From assembly GCF_039888675.1 (NCBI RefSeq), contig NZ_JBDQQR010000001.1:2356001-2420000 (forward strand): a stretch of DNA of 64,000 nt, written 5' to 3'. Position numbers and translations under genes: made by a program. This DNA is from Mesorhizobium sp. CAU 1732. Its GTDB lineage: Bacteria; Pseudomonadota; Alphaproteobacteria; Rhizobiales; Rhizobiaceae. This document shows, one piece after another, positions 48,938 to 59,926 of this stretch. Position 1 is the first letter of the stretch. Every line of letters starts with the position of its first letter. Below the pieces are notes generated by a model. That model saw nothing but the letters and a program-made list of their open reading frames with translations, did not search any database and was not told the DNA's origin.

Positions 48938-49725
48938 GCCGATGTCCTGATCTGCTCGCCGTCGGTCACCGTGACCTCGGCTGGCTCGTGTTCGTCATCG
49001 TCGCTGCCAACGACGATCGATTGCAGATTCGCGTTGATTGCGTTGAGATGGCGGCGCATCGCGCGTTCCGCGCCTGCGCCATCGCGGCCGGCGATCGCAG
49101 CGACGATCTCCTCATGCTCGCGAAAGGAAAGGCTCCGGCGGTCCTCGTTCCGCGCCTTGGCGCGAAGCAGCCGCCAATCAGGCTCCTGCCTGATCCGCTG
49201 CACCACATCGAAAAGCGACAACAGCAGCCCGTTACCGGCGCATTCCGCAATACGTCTATGAAAGGCGCTGTCCCACAGTTCCCAGCCATCATCATCGAGC
49301 GCTGCGGAGGTCTTCTGGGCAAGCCTCTCGAGAGCAGCGATATCATCCGCTGAACACCGCATGGCGGCCATTCGCGCCAATGCGGGCTCCATCTGGAGGC
49401 GCGCCTCCATAACCTCGAGCGGATTGGTGCGGCCGGCGATGTTGCCGACAAGTTGGGGCTGTATCGCGGGACGACGTCCGACAAAGGTTCCCTTGCCTTG
49501 CTGCCTCCAGACAAGCCCCTCGGCCTCGACAACCTCCATCGCCCGGCGAATGGCGCGGCGACCGACGCCAATGAAACGCGCCAGTTCGCGCTCTGGCGGC
49601 AGCCGCCATTCCACATCCTCGCGATGCTCGCGCACGAGTTGACGCAGTTTTTCAAGCGCGAGAAGCGAATTAAGAATGGGACGTTCAGGCAGCAATCGAG
49701 ACCCTCTACGGAACCTTTTTGACAA
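48934..49725 (-). CDS. GntR-family (FCD) regulator heading the peptide-transporter operon
   Basis: The 263-residue protein has a GntR helix-turn-helix (WRLPPERELARFIGVGRRAIRRAMEVVEAEG, in part ERELARFIGVGRRAIRRAME, near residue 55) and a helical FCD domain (VMEARLQMEPALARMAAM). The TTG at 49725 has AAGGG upstream; a TTG at 49695 with AGAGGG six bases upstream is an equally good start and would remove ten N-terminal residues. A palindrome overlies this start region, which suggests autoregulation. Its stop overlaps dppD, so it is the first gene of the operon it probably controls. Confidence 0.85.
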   Translation of the reverse strand: MSKRFRRGSRLLPERPILNSLLALEKLRQLVREHREDVEWRLPPERELARFIGVGRRAIRRAMEVVEAEGLVWRQQGKGTFVGRRPAIQPQLVGNIAGRTNPLEVMEARLQMEPALARMAAMRCSADDIAALERLAQKTSAALDDDGWELWDSAFHRRIAECAGNGLLLSLFDVVQRIRQEPDWRLLRAKARNEDRRSLSFREHEEIVAAIAGRDGAGAERAMRRHLNAINANLQSIVVGSDDDEHEPAEVTVTDGEQIRTSA

Positions 49726-49733
49726 ATGGTTCC
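49710..49733. promoter_or_regulatory. Palindrome GGAACC-N12-GGTTCC at the gntR start
   Basis: Perfect six-base arms (49710-49715 and 49728-49733) flank TTTTTGACAAAT. It overlaps the start codon or 5' leader of the minus-strand gntR gene, a fitting autoregulatory operator for a GntR dimer. Confidence 0.5.
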
Positions 49734-49893
49734 CTTGGCATCATCCTTTTTGGTTCATGCACTGGATGTCAAGGCGCAATAGCGCTCCCTGGGCCACGCA
49801 CGCGGCGAACCAACCGAGAAATGCGCGTCGCCACCCATTATCGCACACCCATAAGTTCCATAATCTATCTTATGCGATCTTTGCATCTGTAGA

Positions 49894-51002
49894 GGTGGGT
49901 TCAAGGATGAAGTGCGACTTGCGAATGATACCAATGAGTTATCATACGCAAGGAAGATGCAATGAGACGCACCTACTCCCATATCGGCCTGGATGAACGT
50001 CGTAAGATTGCTCGCTGGCGGATGGCCGGCCTGAGCATCGAGATCATCGCAGAAAAGCTTGGACGGCATCGCTCGACGATCTTTCGCGAGATCAAGCGCA
50101 ATATGTTCGTCGACAAGGTCGTTCCAGATCTCAACGGCTACTATTGCGTGACGGCCCACGGCATGGCTTGCGAGCGCCGCGCCAAGCTGCGGAAGCTGGC
50201 GCGTTTCTCACACGTCCGGCAGTCCGTTATCGACCGGATCATACATGGATGGTCGCCACAGCAGATCGCCGGTCGCATGCGCCTGGAGCGTCATCCGATC
50301 TCGGTCAGCCACGAGACGATCTACAAGTTTGCGTATTCGGCCGATGGCCAGGCCATCAAGCTGTGGCGGCATCTGCCGGAGCATCGAGCCAGGCGCCGCC
50401 CCCGGCATGCAAGGCGCAGACATGGCCGGCGCTTCAGCCCGGAACTGAACATCCTGCGCCGCCCGGATGTCGTTGCCGACCGTAAGCAGTTCGGACACTG
50501 GGAATGCGACCTGATCCAGTTCCGCAAGAAGTTCGGCAAGGCCAACGTCACATCGCTGGTCGAACGGGTCAGTCGCTTTGCCATCTTCCTGCGCAACAAT
50601 GATCGACAGTCCCGGCCCGTGATGGATGGCGTCATACAGGCGCTACAGGCCCTACCCCACCTCGCTCGCCGTTCGATCACATTCGACCGTGGCACGGAGT
50701 TCACCGACTGGCCCTACCTTCAGGCAAGCATAGGCACCCAAACGTGGTTCTGCGACCCGCAATCTCCCTGGCAGAAAGGCACCGTCGAAAACACCAACGG
50801 CCGGGTGCGGAAATGGCTTTCGAGAGAGGTCGATCCATTATCTGTGACCGATGCCGACCTGATCGAGATCTGCAATCGGCTGAATGCGACGCCTCGCAAA
50901 TGCCTCGGCTACCGAACGCCAGCGGAGGTCTTTCGAAAGAAACTGCTCGCCCAGATGAGGCATGCCGGCTAGCTTGAACCCACCCGCAAGTCGCATCTCA
51001 GC
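49894..51002 (+). mobile_element. IS30-family insertion sequence
   Basis: A full-length IS30 transposase gene (49962-50972) is bracketed by inverted sequences. On the left GATGAAGTGCGACTTGCGAATG (49906 on) matches the complement of CACCCGCAAGTCGCATCTCAGC (50981-51002) around TGCGACTTGCG. A second 12-base inverted pair, GGTGGGTTCAAG (49894-49905) with CTTGAACCCACC (50973-50984), is perfect. The exact termini and target duplication cannot be fixed from one copy. Confidence 0.75.
49962..50972 (+). CDS. IS30-family transposase
   Basis: The 336-residue DDE transposase has the N-terminal HTH typical of IS30 (YSHIGLDERRKIARWRMAGLS and EIIAEKLGRHRSTIFREIKRN, quoted in parts). The catalytic core has GHWECDLIQF (first Asp), FDRGTEFTDWPYL (second Asp) and QKGTVENTNGRVRKWL with the Glu. 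The length matches intact IS30 enzymes. AAGGAAG precedes the ATG. No frameshift or stop is seen, so the element is probably active. Confidence 0.93.
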   Translation: MRRTYSHIGLDERRKIARWRMAGLSIEIIAEKLGRHRSTIFREIKRNMFVDKVVPDLNGYYCVTAHGMACERRAKLRKLARFSHVRQSVIDRIIHGWSPQQIAGRMRLERHPISVSHETIYKFAYSADGQAIKLWRHLPEHRARRRPRHARRRHGRRFSPELNILRRPDVVADRKQFGHWECDLIQFRKKFGKANVTSLVERVSRFAIFLRNNDRQSRPVMDGVIQALQALPHLARRSITFDRGTEFTDWPYLQASIGTQTWFCDPQSPWQKGTVENTNGRVRKWLSREVDPLSVTDADLIEICNRLNATPRKCLGYRTPAEVFRKKLLAQMRHAG

Positions 51003-51015
51003 ATGACTCCACACC

Positions 51016-51255
51016 GCAAAGTTGGAATGTCCTGTTTCTGCAAAGTTGGAATGTCACGCTCCCCGGGTCTGAACGACGCCTGGGAGATTGCAGATGGGAT
51101 TGATAACGATGAGCGAGCGCGATCTGCAGAGGATCGAGATTTTATCGAAGGTGATCTTCGCGCTGACCGAACTTCCGGCCGGCATTCTCTCGGTCCTCAT
51201 CGGCTGCGAGCCGGTTGCGGCATGCCTTGGCCTGAGACGCGGCGTGGCAAAATAG
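51016..51255 (+). pseudogene. Remnant of an ISNCY-type element (left end and transposase N-terminus)
   Basis: Two direct copies of GCAAAGTTGGAATGTC (51016-51031 and 51040-51055) resemble the end of ISNCY/IS1202-like elements. An ATG at 51094 then gives MGLITMSERDLQRIEILSK, the usual start of that family's transposase. After about 20 codons the similarity ends and the frame stops at 51255. The rest of the element is absent, so this is a decayed scar. The identification is from remembered family patterns. Confidence 0.55.
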
Positions 51256-51389
51256 CCACGCGCGGTGAACTGCGCATGTCATTCAGGCTGGAAACGATGG
51301 GGATAACGGTGCCTGCCGCGCGCGGCCATCTTGTTGCCACAGAGATGACCCGAAAAGGTCCTTTCCGTTACCGGGAGCCCAATCGAACC

Positions 51390-51734
51390 ATGCTTCGCCA
51401 AACGTCCCTCGCCTGCTGCGCGCTGTCCGTGCTTGTGCTGACCGGCTGTGTCCGCACGTCCGACGGCAGCATCGAGCCCCGATACGCGCCGACCGTCCAG
51501 CATGTCGGGCCGGTGCCGGTTGTCGCGATGCGACCAGCCCGGCGGGAAGTCAGCGATACGTTGCGCCAGCGATATCCCGCGCGTCCCGTGCCGAGCCTCG
51601 TCACCTATTCGCCGCCGAGGGCCACGCGCTCCGTGCGCCGCGCCGCGCCGGTCGAAATCCGGTCGTCTTCGGGCGGCGTCTCCTGCCAGGCCCCATCCAG
51701 ACAGGGCGAGCGCGTCAGGATGGATTGCCGCTAA
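51390..51734 (+). CDS. Small putative lipoprotein
   Basis: The 114-residue product has a short signal peptide with lipobox VLTGC (Cys20): MLRQTSLACCALSVLVLTGC. The mature part is Arg/Pro/Ser-rich and ends SCQAPSRQGERVRMDCR, with two cysteines that could pair. I recognise no family. The long upstream reading frame from 51003 crosses the IS remnant and is not the natural start. It is followed immediately by a mosaic repeat. Confidence 0.6.
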   Translation: MLRQTSLACCALSVLVLTGCVRTSDGSIEPRYAPTVQHVGPVPVVAMRPARREVSDTLRQRYPARPVPSLVTYSPPRATRSVRRAAPVEIRSSSGGVSCQAPSRQGERVRMDCR

Positions 51735-51747
51735 GAGCTTTCGAATA

Positions 51748-51872
51748 CCCCCTCCACCACGCTTCGCGTGGTTCCCCTCCCCCGCTCCGCAGGGGAGGAC
51801 CCGGCGTTGCGGCCATCCGCGACCTGGATCCTCCTCCGTTTACGGGGGAGGTGGCGCGAAGCGACGGAGGGG
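51748..51872. repeat. Mosaic intergenic palindromic repeat
   Basis: The stretch opens CCCCCTCCACCACGCTTCGC and closes GCGCGAAGCGACGGAGGGG, with internal hairpins CCCCTCCCCC...GGGGAGG and CCTCC...GGGGGAGG. It is the CTCCACC/GCGAAGCG type of repeat widespread in Hyphomicrobiales intergenic regions, here in the convergent gap between the lipoprotein and the exporter gene. Confidence 0.75.
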
Positions 51873-51878
51873 TGCGCT

Positions 51879-53606
51879 TCACGCCTCTGAGTGGCTGGAA
51901 TCCTGCGCCAGATGCATGCGGCGATAGAGCGTGTCGCGGGCGAGCAGTTGGCGGTGCGTTCCCTGTTCGGCGATGCCCGAGCGGTCGATCACCACGATAC
52001 GGTCGGCATTGCGGATCGTCGCCAGACGGTGGGCGATGACGAGCGTCGTGCGGCCCTTCGACAGTTCGGCGAGCGATTTCTGGATTTCGCGTTCCGTCTG
52101 CGTATCGAGCGCTGACGTCGCCTCGTCGAGGATGAGGATCGGCGGGTTCTTCAGGAAGATGCGCGCGATGGCGAGCCGCTGCTTCTGGCCGCCCGACAGT
52201 TTTACGCCGCGTTCGCCGATGATCGTGTCCATGCCGTCGGGAAGATCGTCGATGACGGCATCGAGATGGGCGCGCCGCGCGGCCTCCGTGATCTCGGCCT
52301 CGGTCGCCCCGAGACGGCCATAGGCGATGTTCTCGCGGATCGTGCCGCCGAACAGGAACACGTCCTGCTGCACGATGCCGATCTGGCCGCGCAGCGAGGC
52401 GAGCGTCATGTCGCGGATGTCGATCCCGTCGATCGTGATCGCGCCCTCCTCGACGTCATAGAAGCGCGGCAGGAGTGAGCAGATCGTGGTCTTGCCCGCG
52501 CCGGACGGGCCGACGAAGGCGATCGTCTGGCCGGCCTCGATGTCGAGGCTGACATCCGTCAGGATTTTGCGGCCGTCGGTGTAGCCGAAGCCGACATTGT
52601 CGTAGCGGATCGTGCCGGTGAGCCTTGGCGCGGTCCGCGCATTGGGGCGGTCCGCGATGTCGGGCTCGGTGTCCAGAAGTTGCGTGTAGCGGCGGAAGCC
52701 GGCGATGCCCTTCGGATAGGTTTCGATGACCGCGTTGATCTTCTCCACCGGGCGGAAGAACACCGTGACCAGCAGCAGGAAGCCGATGAAGCCGCCATAG
52801 CTCAACTCGCCGCGCATCACGTAGTAGCTGCCGGCCAGCATGACGACGAGCTGGATCAGCCGCATCGACATGTAGCTGAGCGACGTCGACGCGGCCATGA
52901 TCTTGTAGGCCTCGAGCTTGGTCGAGCGATAGCCCTCATTGTCCTGATCGAACAGCGCGCGCTCATGGTGTTCGTTGGCGAAGGCCTGCACGACGCGCAT
53001 GCCGCCGACGTTCTCCTCGATGCGGACGTTGAAATTGCCGACCTTGCCGTAGAGCGACTGCCAGTTGCGCGTCATGCGCCCGCCATAGCGCGTCGTCACC
53101 CAGCCGACGATCGGCACGATGACGGCGGTGATCAGTGCGAGCTCGACATTGACCATCATCATCAGGATGAAGGCTCCGATGAAGGTCATGATGGCGAGGA
53201 ACAAATCCTCGGGGCCGTGATGGGCGACCTCGCCGATCTCCTCGAGGTCCTTCGTCACCCGGGCGATCAGGTGGCCGGTCTTGTTGTTGTCGTAGAATCG
53301 GAAGGACAGCTTTTGGAGATGGTCGAACGCCTTGCGGCGCATGTCGGTCTCGATGTTGATGCCGAGCATGTGGCCCCAATAGACCACGACGGCCGTCAGC
53401 CCGGTGGTCGCGACATACATAACGAGGAGCGCAGACGCCGCGAGGAGGATCAGCGACCAGCTTCCGCTGGGCAGCAGATCGTCGACGAAAAGCTTCACCG
53501 CCATCGGGAAAGCGAGCTCCAGAAGGCCCGCCAGAACCGCGCAGGAGAAGTCGAGCATGAAGAGCCGCTTATACGGCGCGTAATAGGCAAAGAAGCGAGC
53601 GAGCAT
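51879..53606 (-). CDS. MsbA-like ABC exporter (fused permease-ATPase)
   Basis: The 575-residue half-transporter has six membrane helices (residues 1-310) and a C-terminal ATPase. Walker A is GPSGAGKTTICSLLPRFY, signature KLSGGQKQRLAIARIF, and Walker B ILILDEATSALDTQTE. The loop LSFRFYDNNKTGHLIARVTKDLEEIGE is characteristic of lipid or drug exporters. It works as a homodimer or heterodimer in the inner membrane; the substrate is unknown, and lipid A or multidrug export are both possible. There is no partner exporter gene beside it. Confidence 0.88.
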   Translation of the reverse strand: MLARFFAYYAPYKRLFMLDFSCAVLAGLLELAFPMAVKLFVDDLLPSGSWSLILLAASALLVMYVATTGLTAVVVYWGHMLGINIETDMRRKAFDHLQKLSFRFYDNNKTGHLIARVTKDLEEIGEVAHHGPEDLFLAIMTFIGAFILMMMVNVELALITAVIVPIVGWVTTRYGGRMTRNWQSLYGKVGNFNVRIEENVGGMRVVQAFANEHHERALFDQDNEGYRSTKLEAYKIMAASTSLSYMSMRLIQLVVMLAGSYYVMRGELSYGGFIGFLLLVTVFFRPVEKINAVIETYPKGIAGFRRYTQLLDTEPDIADRPNARTAPRLTGTIRYDNVGFGYTDGRKILTDVSLDIEAGQTIAFVGPSGAGKTTICSLLPRFYDVEEGAITIDGIDIRDMTLASLRGQIGIVQQDVFLFGGTIRENIAYGRLGATEAEITEAARRAHLDAVIDDLPDGMDTIIGERGVKLSGGQKQRLAIARIFLKNPPILILDEATSALDTQTEREIQKSLAELSKGRTTLVIAHRLATIRNADRIVVIDRSGIAEQGTHRQLLARDTLYRRMHLAQDSSHSEA

Positions 53607-53815
53607 TGCGTGAGCGGGGCCGCTGGGGCGACCGTTCCTTTGGTAGCGCCGCGAGGCGGCCGATGTGAGCGTGTCTCCGAGGGCTTATCCCCTTCGCGCC
53701 GATATCGCCATGGGCCACGTGACGATTGATGACCCGACAGACGGTTTTGGTCGCCCTCCCCTCCCCGCATCCTTGCCGCAGACCAGGCTGCAGCAGACTT
53801 GTGTTTTGTCCTGAT

Positions 53816-53830
53816 CTGGACTATATCCAG
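53816..53830. promoter_or_regulatory. Palindrome upstream of the Xre-RES pair
   Basis: CTGGA-CTATA-TCCAG is a perfect interrupted palindrome 25 bases before the antitoxin start, in the position of an autoregulatory operator/promoter. Confidence 0.55.
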
Positions 53831-53854
53831 AACCAGACATAAGGATGCTGACTA

Positions 53855-54382
53855 ATGAGCCAGGCTGCAAGACGAGACGTGCCATATGTGGAGACCGGTG
53901 TCCCACGGCTCGACCTGTCGCGCTTCGCGCCGGCCAGCCGCCGCCGGCTCAGCGCGCCCGCATTGCGCACCTTCCTCACCATCGCCGATCTCTGGGGCCT
54001 CAACGAAGAAGAGCGCAGGCTCATTCTTGGCTACCCGTCGCGATCGACCTATCATGGCTGGGCGAAGCAGGTGCGCGAGCATCGCGAGCTGACGCTCGAC
54101 GTCGATGTCCTTACCCGGATTTCCGCCGTGCTCGGCATCCATCAGGCGCTCGGCGTGCTGTATGAAACCGAACGCGAGGCCGTCGCGTGGCTGCGCGGGC
54201 CGCATGACGGGGCGGTGTTCGGCGGGAGGCCGCCGCTGGCGTTCGTGACGAGCGGCCTGCAGGACGGTCTCATGACGGTCCGGCGCTTCCTCGATGCCGC
54301 GCGCGGCGGCATCTACATGGAGCCGAACGCGCTCGATGCCGGCTTCGAGCCCTATGACGATCGGGACATCGTCCTGCGGTGA
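53855..54382 (+). CDS. Antitoxin Xre/MbcA/ParS family
   Basis: The 175-residue antitoxin has an N-terminal helix-turn-helix region (FLTIADLWGLNEEERRLILGYPSRSTYHGW, in part) and a C-terminal DUF2384 toxin-binding domain. The latter includes VFGGRPPLAFVTSGLQDG and LMTVRRFLDAARGG. This is the antitoxin half of RES-Xre systems. It precedes the RES toxin with a GTGA overlap, the usual antitoxin-first order. A palindrome lies in its promoter. The ATG at 53855 has AAGGA about nine bases upstream. Confidence 0.92.
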   Translation: MSQAARRDVPYVETGVPRLDLSRFAPASRRRLSAPALRTFLTIADLWGLNEEERRLILGYPSRSTYHGWAKQVREHRELTLDVDVLTRISAVLGIHQALGVLYETEREAVAWLRGPHDGAVFGGRPPLAFVTSGLQDGLMTVRRFLDAARGGIYMEPNALDAGFEPYDDRDIVLR

Positions 54383-55053
54383 GCCACGCAAGGTCGCCGG
54401 CGCCGCAGCCGGCATTCCGTCTCATCCCGTCACGGTTTCCGCCGGTCGGCCTGTTCGACACGGTCGCGACGGCCAACGACCTCTACGCCGTGATGGAACT
54501 CGTCGGCTGGACGAACGATCGCCTGGTGGGCGAACGCATCGACCGGTTGCCGCGCGACGAATGGGTCTATGGCCGCCCGAATGCGAGCGTCGTCATGGCC
54601 GCCTTCCTGCACGTCGCGCCCGGCGGATCGCGGTTCAACGGGCCTGATCTGGGCGCGTGGTATGCGGCAGGCGATGTCAGGACATCGGCGGCGGAAGTCG
54701 GCCATCATCTGCGCCGTGAGGCAGTGGCGCGGCGGCTTCCGAAACTGAGCCGCGTCTACCGCTCATATGCCGCGCGCCTGCCGGGCGAGCATGTCGACAT
54801 CAGGGGCATGCAGGCCGCCCTGCCCGGCCTGTACCGGCCGGACAGCTACGAGGAAACGCAAATCTTCGGCGAAGCGATGCGGAAAGCCGGCGAACCCGGC
54901 ATCCTCTACGACAGCGTGCGGCTGCGTGGCGGAGAAAACGTGGTGGCGTTTCGTCCGTCGATGATCCTCGATGTCACCCAGAGCGACCATTTCGAGGTCA
55001 CCGTATCGGCTGCGGAGAGAACCATCGACGTACGAAAGCTGAAATCGGCCTGA
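54379..55053 (+). CDS. RES-domain toxin (NAD+ phosphorylase)
   Basis: The 224-residue RES domain protein has the conserved Arg85 (SRFNGPDLGAWYAAGD), Tyr95, Glu106 and Ser179 (ILYDSVR) that form the active site of MbcT/RES toxins, which deplete NAD+ by phosphorolysis. It begins at a GTG overlapping the antitoxin stop. Gene order, overlap and the intact key residues make it a functional RES-Xre toxin-antitoxin module. It is chromosomal and close to nrdB. Confidence 0.9.
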   Translation: MSHARSPAPQPAFRLIPSRFPPVGLFDTVATANDLYAVMELVGWTNDRLVGERIDRLPRDEWVYGRPNASVVMAAFLHVAPGGSRFNGPDLGAWYAAGDVRTSAAEVGHHLRREAVARRLPKLSRVYRSYAARLPGEHVDIRGMQAALPGLYRPDSYEETQIFGEAMRKAGEPGILYDSVRLRGGENVVAFRPSMILDVTQSDHFEVTVSAAERTIDVRKLKSA

Positions 55054-55065
55054 GGCCGGGATGGC

Positions 55066-55290
55066 TCAGGCCATGCCGCCGTCCGGCAGGCCAAGCGCCG
55101 CCGCGAGACGGGCGACCTTCGCGCTGTCGGTGTCGATGCCGTCTTCGAGTTCGACGATTTCAGACGTGGCGAGGCCGGAGACGACGGCCAGTTGTTCGAT
55201 CGTGTAGCCGGAGGCTTCGCGAAGAGCGGTGACGGGATTGGCGCCGGATGACAGCGCTGCAGAGACTGCGTCGGCAAATTCTGCGACCAT
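55066..55290 (-). CDS. Small helix-turn-helix (XRE-like) protein
   Basis: The 74-residue protein reads MVAEFADAVSAALSSGANPV, then ALREASGYTIEQLAVVSGLATSEIVELEDG (parts), an HTH_3-like fold with LAAALGLPDGG as the last helix. An AGGAT lies before the ATG. It is convergent with the RES gene, 12 bases from its stop. It may be a stand-alone DNA-binding regulator; no link to the toxin-antitoxin pair is shown. Confidence 0.7.
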   Translation of the reverse strand: MVAEFADAVSAALSSGANPVTALREASGYTIEQLAVVSGLATSEIVELEDGIDTDSAKVARLAAALGLPDGGMA

Positions 55291-55422
55291 GATTCAAATC
55301 CTGTTGCTGCGAAATGTGCTCGGAAGGGAGCCAAAATGTGGCTGCGAGCATCTGCGAATCTGGAAATACTGAGTGCAGATTTCAAGATTATGTCGAACAC
55401 ATGCGCGTGACAGGCCCTCACG

Positions 55423-56538
55423 TCAATCCCAGGAAAGCGCACCGCCGTTCTGATATTCGATGACGCGGGTCTCGAAAAAGTTCTTTTCCTTCTTCAGATC
55501 CATCGCCTCCGACATCCACGGGAACGGGTTTTCCGTTTCCTTGAACACCGGTGCCAGGCCCAGCTGCGCGCAGCGGCGGTTGGCGATGAAGTGCATGTAC
55601 TGCTCGCACAAAGCCGCATTCAGCCCGAGGAACCCGCGCGGCATCGTATCGCGCCCGTAGGACGCTTCCAGTTCGGCAGCATTGGCGATCATGCCGCGCA
55701 CCTCGTCCTGGAATTCCTTCGTCCAGAGATGCGGGTTTTCCAGCTTGATCTGGTTGATCACGTCGATGCCGAAGTTCAGATGGATCGACTCGTCGCGCAG
55801 GATGTACTGGTACTGCTCGGCAATGCCGACCATCTTGTTGCGGCGGCCCAGCGACAGGATCTGCGCGAAGCCGGTGTAGAACCACATGCCCTCGAAGATC
55901 ACGTAGAACGCCACCAGATCGCGCAGGAAGGCGGTGTCGGTCTCCGGCGTGCCGGTCTTGAAATCGGGATTGTCGAGGTTCTGCGTATGCTTGAGCGCCC
56001 ACGCCGCCTTGTCGGTGATCGACGGCACCTCGCGATACATGTTGAACAGCTCGCCCTCGTCGAGGCTCAGGCTTTCAACGATGTATTGGAAGGTGTGCGT
56101 GTGGATCGCCTCCTCGAACGCCTGCCGCAGCAGATACTGGCGGCATTCGGGATTGGTCAGGTGACGGTAGATCGCGAGCACGATGTTGTTCGCCACCAGC
56201 GATTCCGACGCGGCAAAAAAGCCGAGATTGCGCTTGATCATGTGGCGCTCGTCGTCCGTCAGCCCGTCCTTCGACTTCCACAGCGCGATGTCGGCCTGCA
56301 TGGAAACCTCGGTCGGCATCCAGTGGTTGTTGCAGCCGGACAGGTATTTTTCCCACGCCCAGCGATATTTCAGCGGCAGTAGCTGGTTCACGTCGGCGCG
56401 GGCGTTGATCATGCGCTTGTCGTCCACCGACACCCGCGCCCCGCCCCGCTCGATCTCGCCGAGGCCGGTGGCATCGGTTTCGACATTCGCCGGGGTGAGA
56501 TTGGTCGGCATGGATTTCGGTTCTGACCAGTCGAGCAT
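55423..56538 (-). CDS. nrdB: Ribonucleotide reductase small subunit, class Ic-type NrdB
   Basis: The 371-residue ferritin-like radical subunit has predicted metal ligands Glu112, Glu143, His146, Glu216, Glu250 and His253. In the segment [12 protein letters not shown] the position of the radical Tyr is Phe150, and the first ligand is Glu rather than Asp. Identity and spacing (31, 3, 73, 34, 3; Phe seven after the second Glu) match the Mn/Fe class Ic enzyme of Chlamydia. It therefore probably uses a Mn(IV)/Fe(III) cofactor instead of a tyrosyl radical. AAGGAGAA precedes the ATG. A composite repeat separates it from nrdA upstream; the two share a transcript. Confidence 0.93.
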   Translation of the reverse strand: MLDWSEPKSMPTNLTPANVETDATGLGEIERGGARVSVDDKRMINARADVNQLLPLKYRWAWEKYLSGCNNHWMPTEVSMQADIALWKSKDGLTDDERHMIKRNLGFFAASESLVANNIVLAIYRHLTNPECRQYLLRQAFEEAIHTHTFQYIVESLSLDEGELFNMYREVPSITDKAAWALKHTQNLDNPDFKTGTPETDTAFLRDLVAFYVIFEGMWFYTGFAQILSLGRRNKMVGIAEQYQYILRDESIHLNFGIDVINQIKLENPHLWTKEFQDEVRGMIANAAELEASYGRDTMPRGFLGLNAALCEQYMHFIANRRCAQLGLAPVFKETENPFPWMSEAMDLKKEKNFFETRVIEYQNGGALSWD

Positions 56539-56575
56539 TTTGTTATTCTCCTTGGAATTTTCTTGAAGCGACGGC

Positions 56576-56706
56576 GCTGCCCCTCATCCGCCCTTCGGGC
56601 ACCTTCTCCCCGTGAACGGGGAGAAGGGAGGAGCGGAGCCGTCGCGGCCAATCCCCCTTCTCCCCGCCTGCGGGGAGAAGGTCCCGGCAGGGGGATGAGG
56701 GGCAGC
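56576..56706. repeat. Composite palindromic repeat inside the nrdA-nrdB interval
   Basis: Outer arms GCTGCCCCTCATCC (56576-56589) and GGATGAGGGGCAGC (56693-56706) are perfect 14-mers. Two inner hairpins of the CCTTCTCCCCG/CGGGGAGAAGG type lie between. It is a typical Hyphomicrobiales intergenic mosaic element, here transcribed between two cistrons. Confidence 0.8.
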
Positions 56707-56729
56707 GCGGACCTTGCGCGATCAGGCCC

Positions 56730-59621
<2,892 letters not shown>

Positions 59622-59739
59622 TCTTATCCCCGTGGCGTTGTGGGCGGGGATGGCAAAGGATGCGGGACGGCGCGAAGCGGCACAGGCCGCCTTCATGCCA
59701 GCGCACCACCAGGACACCCCGCCCGAGGTTCGATCAAGC

Positions 59740-59902
59740 TGTCAGGGCAGGTCTCCTGGCTCGCAGGTCATCGCTTTCGTCGGCCTTCCCGGTGCCCGAG
59801 GCACCAGTGGCATAACTCGACGCAAGCTCTCTGCTTACAGTTGCGGGGGCAGCTCCGGCTTTCCCTGAAACGGGGCACCGGCTTCCCTCTTAGCTCCCGA
59901 AC
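59740..59902 (-). promoter_or_regulatory. Cobalamin riboswitch controlling nrdAB
   Basis: On the minus strand the leader contains AAGAGGGAAGCCGGTGCC, GCTGCCCCCGCAACTGTAAG, the GCCACTGG segment and the B12 box GAGCCAGGAGACCTGCCC. These are the conserved cobalamin aptamer elements in order. It lies 118 bases before nrdA. Cobalamin would repress this B12-independent reductase. Confidence 0.93.
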
Positions 59903-59926
59903 CAACGTGATTCGGAAGAACCATGA

